Assembly: GCA_021204605.1 (NCBI GenBank)
Contig: JAJPZD010000127.1
Coordinates: 1 to 11,709 of the forward strand
DNA length: 11,709 nucleotides
DNA from: Prevotella sp.
GTDB taxonomy: Bacteria > Bacteroidota > Bacteroidia > Bacteroidales > Bacteroidaceae
Direction of reading: 5' to 3'
Positions 5,746 through 11,709 of the stretch are shown here, piece after piece. The position numbers and the translations under genes were made by a program. The notes beneath the pieces are model-generated. The model saw nothing but the letters and a program-made list of their open reading frames with translations, did not search any database and was not told where the DNA came from. Within the stretch, counting starts at the first letter, position 1; each line of letters begins with the position of its first letter.

Positions 5746-8319
5746 ATGAAAAGATATTTAGTTATAATATGTGTTTTACTCTCTTGTGAGATGTTTTCCT
5801 GGGCGCAGAGCCTTGTTGCGAATGCACCGTTGAATGTCAGTGTGGGTGAGAATTTCCGGTTGACCTATACGTTGAACACTCAGAATGCGAGTGATTTTCA
5901 TATTGGCAGTGTACCGGAGGCATTGGAGATTATAACCGGTCCTTACACTTCTTCACAGTCGAGTTTCCAGATGATAAACGGTCATACGAGCAGCAGCTCG
6001 TCGATAACATACACCTTTATATTATGTGCGTCAAAGACAGGAACTTACACTATCACACCGGCAAGTGTTACGGCAGGCGGCAAGAAAATAACGTCAAAGT
6101 CAGTAAAGATTAATGTTTCAGGTGAGAGTCAAAGCAAGAGCGGAGCACCCAAGATGCACGATGATTCAGATGTAGGTGCACGTGTGAACGATGCGGGAAC
6201 GCCAATCAAGGGAACAGATTTGTATATACAAGTTACGGCAAACAAGAAACGAGTGCATGAACAAGAGCCGATACTTCTTACTTACAAGGTATATACCCTT
6301 GTTGACCTTACCCAGTTGGAGGGGAAGATGCCGGACTTGACGGGTTTCCATACACAGGAGATACCTTTGCCACAGCAGAAGTCATTTCATATAGAGAATG
6401 TGAATGGTCGTGCATACCGTTGTGTGACATGGAGTCAGTATGTGATGTATCCTCAGATGACGGGCAAGTTGGAGATCCCGAGTATCACTTTTAAAGGAAC
6501 AGTTGTGCAACAAAACCGTAATGTGGATCCTTTTGAGGCGTTTTTCAATGGAGGTTCTGGTTATATAGAGGTGAAGCGTGATATCAAGGCGCCGGGGATG
6601 ACTATAGAGGTTGATCCGTTGCCGACGCGTCCTGCCAATTTTTCTGGTGGCGTGGGTAAGTTTAATATAACAGCCCAGATAGACAAGAGTGAGGTGAAGG
6701 CCAACGACCCGGTTACGATCAGGGTGATAGTTGGAGGCGTAGGGAACTTGAAGTTGATAAAGCAACCAGTTATCGAATATCCGAAGGATTTCGACAAGTA
6801 TGATGCCAAGGTGACGGACAAGACCAAGCTAACGACAAATGGAGTGGAGGGCAACATGGTTTACGATTTTCTTGCTGTTCCGCGCAATCAGGGCAAGTAT
6901 GAGATACCTGCCGTTGAGTTTACCTATTATGATACGGAGGCGAAAGCGTACAAGACGATAAAGACACAACCTTTTGAGCTGACGGTTACAAAAGGCAATG
7001 GTACGGGCGGTACTGTTGTTGACTACGGAGGGTCAAATAGTGAGGACATACGAGAGATAAAGGAGGGAGAGATAAAGATACAGGATTTTGACAATATCCT
7101 TTACGGTTCAGCGAGATATTTGGCAGCCCTTGTCATCATGTTGGTAGTGTTTGTGTCATTGCTCATAATATTCAGGCGGCGTGCAATCGACAATGCCAAC
7201 ATTGATAAGATGAGGGGCAGGAAGGCCAACCGTGTGGCTACCAAGCGTTTGAAGTTTGCCCATAAGTTGTTGATGTCAAACCAGCAGGATAAGTTTTATG
7301 ATGAGGTGCTGAGGGCATTATGGGGATATGTCGGAGACAAGTTGAATATCCCTGTTACCCAATTGTCAAAGGAGAATATCTCTGAGAAATTGATGGAGAG
7401 GGATGTTGATGAGGAGACAGTTGCACTGTTTATCCAAGCCCTTGATGAGTGCGAGTACAACCGTTATGCGCCGGGAGACACGCAGGGCAATATGAATCAG
7501 ACATTTGAAGCAGCCATGACAGCGATAATCAAGATAGAAGATATGCTGAAGAATATGAAAAAGCGGCACAAGTCAGTAAAGACTTTGTTGTTATTGCTGT
7601 TGCTCATTATCATGGTAGTGCCTGCCAATGCGGTAACGAAGAAGAATGCCGATGATGAGTATAAGAAGGGTAACTACCAACAGGCGATAAAAGACTATGA
7701 GGAGCTTTTAAAGGCGGGTCCTTGTGCGAGTACGTACTACAATCTTGGCAACGCCTATTACCGAACTGACAACATAACCCTTGCAGTGTTGAACTACGAG
7801 CGGGCGTTGCTTATGGCACCAGGTGATGAGGATATTCGTTTCAACCTTCAATTGGCGCGTACAAAGACGATAGACAAGATAACCCCGAAGTCGGAAATGT
7901 TTTTCGTTACATGGTACAAGGCATTGGTTAACCTTGCCGGTGTGGACAGGTGGGCAAGGATTGCCATATACAGTTTTGCCCTTGCGCTAATCCTTTTGCT
8001 TGTTTATTTGTTTTTTCAGAAGATAACATTGCGCAAGATAGGTTTTTACGGAGCGATGGTGTTCTTGGTTGTCTTCATACTGAGTAATATTTTCGCATAC
8101 GAGCAGAAGCGGATGCTGACCCATCGGACAGGTGCGATTATCATGGCACCATCGGCTGCGCTGAAAAAGACACCGGCAAGCACGAGCGACTATACAGCCA
8201 TTATCCATGAGGGCAGCAGGGTGGAGATTATAGATGATACGATGAAAGACTGGAAACAGGTGCAGCTTGCCGATGGTCGTGAGGGTTGGGTTGAAGTTGC
8301 TCAGTTGGAACGTATTTAA
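5746..8319 (+). CDS. batD: BatD-BatE fusion protein (BatD beta-sandwich protein fused to a TPR-SH3 protein)
   Basis: This 857-residue protein joins two proteins that are usually separate. Residues 1-20 are a signal peptide (likely cleavage SWA|QS; an LLSC motif at 11-14 makes a lipoprotein signal a weaker alternative). Residues 21-450 form the BatD periplasmic region of successive Ig-like beta-sandwiches. A transmembrane helix spans about 457-476, and the cytoplasmic helical BatD tail covers about 480-602. BatE-like material starts at M604: a basic KKRHK stretch, a hydrophobic signal-like segment (612-625) ending in ANA, TPR-like repeats (about 632-705), two membrane helices (about 738-757 and 766-784), and a bacterial SH3 domain (about 792-857, with EGSRVEII and GREGWVEV). 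Topology is consistent: beta-sandwiches, TPR and SH3 outside, BatD tail inside. The frame is open through the joint with no stop. It follows batC by 37 bases and is inferred to belong to the same MoxR-linked complex. Confidence 0.9.
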   Translation: MKRYLVIICVLLSCEMFSWAQSLVANAPLNVSVGENFRLTYTLNTQNASDFHIGSVPEALEIITGPYTSSQSSFQMINGHTSSSSSITYTFILCASKTGTYTITPASVTAGGKKITSKSVKINVSGESQSKSGAPKMHDDSDVGARVNDAGTPIKGTDLYIQVTANKKRVHEQEPILLTYKVYTLVDLTQLEGKMPDLTGFHTQEIPLPQQKSFHIENVNGRAYRCVTWSQYVMYPQMTGKLEIPSITFKGTVVQQNRNVDPFEAFFNGGSGYIEVKRDIKAPGMTIEVDPLPTRPANFSGGVGKFNITAQIDKSEVKANDPVTIRVIVGGVGNLKLIKQPVIEYPKDFDKYDAKVTDKTKLTTNGVEGNMVYDFLAVPRNQGKYEIPAVEFTYYDTEAKAYKTIKTQPFELTVTKGNGTGGTVVDYGGSNSEDIREIKEGEIKIQDFDNILYGSARYLAALVIMLVVFVSLLIIFRRRAIDNANIDKMRGRKANRVATKRLKFAHKLLMSNQQDKFYDEVLRALWGYVGDKLNIPVTQLSKENISEKLMERDVDEETVALFIQALDECEYNRYAPGDTQGNMNQTFEAAMTAIIKIEDMLKNMKKRHKSVKTLLLLLLLIIMVVPANAVTKKNADDEYKKGNYQQAIKDYEELLKAGPCASTYYNLGNAYYRTDNITLAVLNYERALLMAPGDEDIRFNLQLARTKTIDKITPKSEMFFVTWYKALVNLAGVDRWARIAIYSFALALILLLVYLFFQKITLRKIGFYGAMVFLVVFILSNIFAYEQKRMLTHRTGAIIMAPSAALKKTPASTSDYTAIIHEGSRVEIIDDTMKDWKQVQLADGREGWVEVAQLERI
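7555..8319 (+). other. BatE-like module within the fused gene, with possible internal start
   Basis: The segment from M604 of the fusion would by itself be a complete 254-residue BatE. It would have a basic N-terminus and a hydrophobic core, then an A-x-A signal peptidase I motif (ANA at residues 627-629 of the fusion), TPR repeats, two membrane helices and an SH3 domain. The ATG at 7555 (another lies at 7543) could serve as an internal start, or the segment may be made only as part of the fusion. No strong ribosome binding site is visible before it, but these organisms seldom use one. I list it as a module and not as a separate gene because nothing in the frame ends BatD before it. Confidence 0.6.
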
Positions 8320-8336
8320 CGATAAAGTGTGACACT

Positions 8337-9029
8337 ATGTTTACAACGTTGACGGAGACAGACCGTTACATTCTTTCTTTTTTCAACGGAAGCGATTCGT
8401 TGTTTTTGGACAACTTGGCAGTAGTACTTACTTCTGGGTTGACATGGATAGCCTTGTATCTTTCACTGTTGTATGTAGTGATAAAAAACAATGAGACGAT
8501 GCGCCAGATATTGCTTGTCATCGGGTGCGTGTTGCTGTGTATCATCTTGTCGGACGGAATGGCAGATTTCGTGTCGAAGCCATTAGTGGCGCGGTTACGG
8601 CCTACTTACGACCCATTAGTGAAATATTCCATTGACATAGTAAAAGGCATACGTGGAACCCAATACAGTTTTTTTTCTGCCCATGCCTCCAATACTTTTT
8701 GCATAGCGATGTTCTTCTCACTGCTTGTACGTAACAAGAGATTCATGGTTGCTATGGTGCTGTGGTCATTGGTTAACTGTTGGACACGTTTGTATCTTGG
8801 CGTGCATTATCCATCAGATGTTATCGTGGGAATAGTGTGGGGTGCGATAGTGGGACTTGCTGTGTATTTTATATATTTCAAAGTTTATCTGAGCATATCG
8901 TCGGACCTTAATTATATATCTTCGAAATATACCTCCACGGGGTACAGTCATGAGGATGTTGATATTGTCTTGGTTGTTATGGTGTTGACTTTGTTGTATG
9001 TAATAATCAGGGCGTTGACGCTGTTTTAG
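8337..9029 (+). CDS. PAP2-superfamily integral membrane phosphatase
   Basis: This is a 230-residue polytopic membrane protein of the type 2 phosphatidic acid phosphatase (PAP2) superfamily, which removes phosphate from lipid phosphates such as undecaprenyl pyrophosphate, phosphatidylglycerophosphate or lipid A. The three family motifs are present. Motif 1 runs from K81 to RLRP at 86-89, motif 2 is SAH (114-116), where H116 is the proton donor, and motif 3 is TRLYLGVHYPSD (150-161), with R151, the nucleophile H157 and D161. About six hydrophobic segments are visible, including one after the catalytic core at about 208-225. The substrate cannot be told from the sequence. The gene starts 17 bases after the BatD-BatE stop and ends 12 bases before the QueA-like gene, so it may be cotranscribed with the bat cluster. 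Confidence 0.93.
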   Translation: MFTTLTETDRYILSFFNGSDSLFLDNLAVVLTSGLTWIALYLSLLYVVIKNNETMRQILLVIGCVLLCIILSDGMADFVSKPLVARLRPTYDPLVKYSIDIVKGIRGTQYSFFSAHASNTFCIAMFFSLLVRNKRFMVAMVLWSLVNCWTRLYLGVHYPSDVIVGIVWGAIVGLAVYFIYFKVYLSISSDLNYISSKYTSTGYSHEDVDIVLVVMVLTLLYVIIRALTLF

Positions 9030-9041
9030 AATTATGTTACG

Positions 9042-10256
9042 ATGAATCCGAAGCAGATAAAGATAAAGGATTACGACTATGAGTTGCCAGATATGCGTAT
9101 AGCTAAGTTTCCTGTTGTGCGGCGAGACCACAGCAAGCTCCTTATATATAATAAGGGAGAGATTACTGAGGATATTTTCTACAATATCCCGAGATACCTG
9201 CCTCAGGGTTCATTGATGGTATTCAACAACACCCGTGTGATACAGGCACGAATACATTTCCACAAGGAAACAGGAGCGTTGATAGAAGTATTTCTGCTCG
9301 AGCCAGCAGAGCCAACCGACTATGAGCAGATGTTCCAGACAAAAGGGGAGTGCTCTTGGTATTGTTTGGTAGGCAACTTAAAGAAGTGGAAAGATGGCAC
9401 GTTGAAACGTAGTTTCGATGTGAAAGGTCATAGTGTTACCCTTTCTGTTGAGCGTAAAGAAGAGCATGGCACAAGTCATCGTGTTGACTTTCGTTGGGAA
9501 GATAAAGATACAACCTTTGCCGATATTATAGATGTTGTGGGCGAGTTGCCCATTCCTCCGTATCTCAATCGTGAGGCTCAGGAAGAGGATAAGGAGACAT
9601 ATCAGACGGTGTATTCCAAGATTAAGGGAAGTGTGGCAGCCCCAACAGCAGGGTTGCATTTTACCGATGAAGTATTGAAAGATATAGATGCACATGGAAT
9701 AGAACGAGAAGAATTGACCCTGCATGTCGGGGCGGGAACATTCCGCCCGGTGAAGAGTGAGGAGATAAGCGGTCATGACATGCACACCGAGTTTTTCAGT
9801 GTGCACCGCACCACGTTGGTGAAATTAATTGAACATAAAGCCAATGCCATAGCAGTGGGCACAACGAGTGTGAGGACGTTGGAAAGTCTTTATTATGTAG
9901 GAGTCAGGTTGGCAGCAAACAAGCACCTTACGGGAAAAGAACTACATATTACCCAGTGGGAGCCATACGATACCATGCCTGTGCTGACCCCTGTTGAGGC
10001 ACTACAGAATATAGTTGACTTTTTGGACAGAAACGGCATGACCACCTATCATGGCAGTACGCAGATTATCATCGTACCAGGCTATGAATATAAGATAGTG
10101 AGAATGCTTGTTACCAACTTTCACCAACCACAGAGCACGTTGCTGTTGTTAGTCAGCGCGTTTTTACATGGAGAGTGGAAAGGGATTTATGATTATGCAC
10201 TTGGGCATGATTTTCGTTTTTTGAGTTATGGAGACAGCAGTTTGTTAATACCATAA
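9042..10256 (+). CDS. queA: QueA-like S-adenosylmethionine:tRNA ribosyltransferase-isomerase, long form
   Basis: This is a QueA-family enzyme. The family transfers and isomerises the ribosyl part of S-adenosylmethionine onto preQ1 at tRNA position 34, giving epoxyqueuosine. Family blocks are clear: FNNTRVIQARI (61-71), ELPIPPYL (168-175), YQTVYSKIKGSVAAPTAGLHF (187-207), LTLHVGAGTFRPV (225-237), MHTEFF (247-252), VGTTSVRTLES (272-282), TNFHQPQSTLLLLVSAF (358-374) and LSYGDSSLL (394-402). At 404 residues it is longer than the usual 340-356. By comparison with the remembered E. coli sequence, most of the excess is an insertion of about 40 residues at about 284-338. From memory, Bacteroidota also carry a separate QueA of about 350 residues, so this may be a second, long paralogue whose substrate is not established. 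The family assignment is firm; the exact gene symbol is less so. Confidence 0.85.
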   Translation: MNPKQIKIKDYDYELPDMRIAKFPVVRRDHSKLLIYNKGEITEDIFYNIPRYLPQGSLMVFNNTRVIQARIHFHKETGALIEVFLLEPAEPTDYEQMFQTKGECSWYCLVGNLKKWKDGTLKRSFDVKGHSVTLSVERKEEHGTSHRVDFRWEDKDTTFADIIDVVGELPIPPYLNREAQEEDKETYQTVYSKIKGSVAAPTAGLHFTDEVLKDIDAHGIEREELTLHVGAGTFRPVKSEEISGHDMHTEFFSVHRTTLVKLIEHKANAIAVGTTSVRTLESLYYVGVRLAANKHLTGKELHITQWEPYDTMPVLTPVEALQNIVDFLDRNGMTTYHGSTQIIIVPGYEYKIVRMLVTNFHQPQSTLLLLVSAFLHGEWKGIYDYALGHDFRFLSYGDSSLLIP

Positions 10257-10267
10257 AATAGGATAAT

Positions 10268-11332
10268 ATGAAGATAGGAGATAAAGTGAGGTTTGTAAGT
10301 GAGAAAGGCGGTGGTGTAATAGCTGGATTTCAGGGCAAGAATATCGTACTTGTGGAGGATGAGGACGGTTTTCAGATACCCACTGCCATCAAAGACGTAG
10401 TTGTGATTGAATCAGACAATTATGAGATAAGGCACGACAGCAACGCCGAAAGCGTGAAGCCAGAGCCAGTTGTAGAAAAGCCGAAAGCGCAGCCAGAGCC
10501 GTTTTATGAGGATGAGCCGGAGGAGCGAGAGGGTGGAGACCTGTTGTCGGTGTATGTAGCATACGTGCCTGTTGACATAAAGGAACTGATAAAGACGAAA
10601 TTTGAGACATACATTGTCAACGACAGCAACTATTACATACATTATACATATCTCACGGCAGATGGTGCGGGATGGAGAATGCGATTCGAAGGAGAGATAG
10701 AGCCGAATACCAAGGTATATCTTGAGGAGTTTGAGCGAGAAGTGCTCAACGAAATGGAACGCATATCAGTGCAACTCATAGCATATAAAAGAGATAAGAA
10801 CTTCATGTTGAAACCGCCAGTTGACGCACAGATACGAATAGATACGGTGAAATTCTACAAGCTCCACACATTCCAGGAGAACGAGTTTTTTGAGCAGTTG
10901 GCACTTATCTATCCCATAATAGAGAACGACAAGCCGGTGCGTCCACTCGTGATTGATGCCAAAAAGTTGAAACAAGAGATGGCCCGCAAAATAGCTTCAG
11001 ACACTTCAAAACCAGTTTCCGTGCAACCAGCAAGAACAAGGAGTAAGGAAGAACCTGTGGTGGTTGACCTCCATTCAAGCGCCCTTCTCGACACCACGTC
11101 AGGGATGACCCCTGCCGACATACTCAATTATCAGCTTGGAGTGTTTAAGAAAACAATGGAACAGTACAAGAACAAGTATGGCACAAAGTTGATTTTCATT
11201 CACGGCAAGGGTGAGGGCGTGCTTCGCCATGCCATCTTGCACGAGCTCAACTATCGTTACAAGAAATGTCCTTATCAGGATGCCTCGTTCAGGGAGTACG
11301 GTTATGGAGCTACGCAAGTAACGATAAAATAA
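10268..11332 (+). CDS. DUF2027 / Smr-domain protein
   Basis: This is a 354-residue soluble protein with no signal peptide. The N-terminus (about 1-50, starting IGDKVRFVSEKGGGV) looks like a small beta-barrel found at the front of these Bacteroidota proteins. A Pro/Glu-rich linker (about 64-90) precedes a DUF2027 beta-rich domain (about 92-220). A C-terminal Smr domain (about 263-354) ends the protein. The Smr motifs are present: VVDLH (265-269, the DLH box) and IHGKGEGVLR (311-320, the HGKG box). Smr domains occur in MutS2 and act as nucleases or nucleic-acid binders; here no MutS part is present. The biological role of the DUF2027-Smr form is unknown to me. The gene lies 11 bases after the QueA-like gene, so cotranscription is likely. 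A role in RNA or DNA handling is inferred from the Smr domain only. Confidence 0.92.
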   Translation: MKIGDKVRFVSEKGGGVIAGFQGKNIVLVEDEDGFQIPTAIKDVVVIESDNYEIRHDSNAESVKPEPVVEKPKAQPEPFYEDEPEEREGGDLLSVYVAYVPVDIKELIKTKFETYIVNDSNYYIHYTYLTADGAGWRMRFEGEIEPNTKVYLEEFEREVLNEMERISVQLIAYKRDKNFMLKPPVDAQIRIDTVKFYKLHTFQENEFFEQLALIYPIIENDKPVRPLVIDAKKLKQEMARKIASDTSKPVSVQPARTRSKEEPVVVDLHSSALLDTTSGMTPADILNYQLGVFKKTMEQYKNKYGTKLIFIHGKGEGVLRHAILHELNYRYKKCPYQDASFREYGYGATQVTIK

Positions 11333-11368
11333 CATTATAATTTAATTATCACGAATAAAAGAAGAATT

Positions 11369-11709
11369 ATGCAAAACGGATTTATCAAAGTGGCGGCAGC
11401 CATACCGACAGTGAGGGTTGCCGACTGTTCATATAACATACAGCAAATAGAGAGTATAATAGCCCAGGCGGAGGGCAAGGGCGTTGAGGTGATTGTGTTT
11501 CCGGAACTGTGCATCACAGGATATACCTGTCAGGATTTGTTCCGTCAGAATTTGTTGCTTGAGCAGGCGGAGACATCATTGCTTATGTTGCTTGACTTCA
11601 CACGCAAGCTCGATATAATAAGTATTGTGGGACTGCCAGTAGTTGTGGGCGACTTGCTTCTCAACTGTGCGGCGGTAATCCAGAAAGGGGAGTTGCTTGG
11701 TTTGGTGCC
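11369..11709 (+). CDS. nadE: NAD+ synthetase, glutamine-dependent (5' part, cut by window end)
   Basis: Only the first 113 codons are in the window. They encode the start of the nitrilase-type glutaminase domain that supplies ammonia to NAD+ synthetase, which makes NAD+ from nicotinic acid adenine dinucleotide. The opening GFIKVAAAIPTVRVADC and the block VIVFPELCITGYTCQDLF (41-58) are typical of the long, glutamine-dependent enzymes. E46 is the first residue of the Glu-Lys-Cys catalytic triad; the lysine and cysteine lie beyond the edge. The reading frame stays open to the last base, so the truncation is due to the window. It begins 36 bases after the Smr gene, in an AT-rich gap without a recognisable promoter or terminator. 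Distinction from other nitrilase-fold amidases rests on the N-terminal signature and is strong but not absolute. Confidence 0.93.
   Translation, partial: MQNGFIKVAAAIPTVRVADCSYNIQQIESIIAQAEGKGVEVIVFPELCITGYTCQDLFRQNLLLEQAETSLLMLLDFTRKLDIISIVGLPVVVGDLLLNCAAVIQKGELLGLV

Noticed and set aside
11337..11349. Perfect AT-only inverted repeat (ATAATT-T-AATTAT) before nadE
   Set aside because: The stem is only 6 A/T pairs with a 1-base centre and no T run follows, so it is neither a credible terminator nor an operator; such palindromes are expected by chance in AT-rich gaps.

Overview
The window is a stretch of Bacteroidota chromosome, most likely from the order Bacteroidales; a Prevotella-like genus is my guess. 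The evidence is the gene content (a complete bat, or Bacteroides aerotolerance, cluster and a DUF2027-Smr protein), the 'Ala|Gln' signal-peptide cleavage sites that follow the Bacteroidota 'Q-rule', and the lack of strong Shine-Dalgarno sequences. All genes are on the + strand. Spacing runs from a 4-base overlap to 37 bases, so the window is almost entirely coding. I see no mobile element, RNA gene, CRISPR array, convincing terminator or recognisable Bacteroidota promoter (TTTG / TAnnTTTG).

Positions 8-8319 hold the bat cluster, in order: a MoxR AAA+ ATPase, a DUF58 protein, a small BatD-like membrane protein, BatA, BatB, BatC, and one large gene that fuses BatD to BatE. The family model is a membrane complex. 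Three proteins with a von Willebrand factor A (VWA) metal site (DUF58, BatA, BatB) are served by a cytoplasmic MoxR chaperone-type ATPase. The exported or membrane-bound BatC, BatD and BatE contribute TPR, beta-sandwich and SH3 modules on the periplasmic side. The cluster has been linked to oxygen and stress tolerance and to envelope integrity, but its biochemical function is unknown.

Positions 8337-11709 hold what look like housekeeping genes in the same direction: a PAP2-family membrane phosphatase, a long-form QueA-like tRNA ribosyltransferase-isomerase, a DUF2027-Smr protein, and the 5' end of glutamine-dependent NAD+ synthetase (cut by the window edge). The tight spacing suggests read-through from the bat genes.

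The most notable points are the in-frame BatD-BatE fusion with a signal-peptide-like segment buried at the joint, the uncharacterised third gene that looks like a shrunken BatD paralogue, and the QueA-like protein with an internal insertion of about 40 residues. I found no clear sign of a wholly new system. The bat cluster is a known but mechanistically unsolved one.
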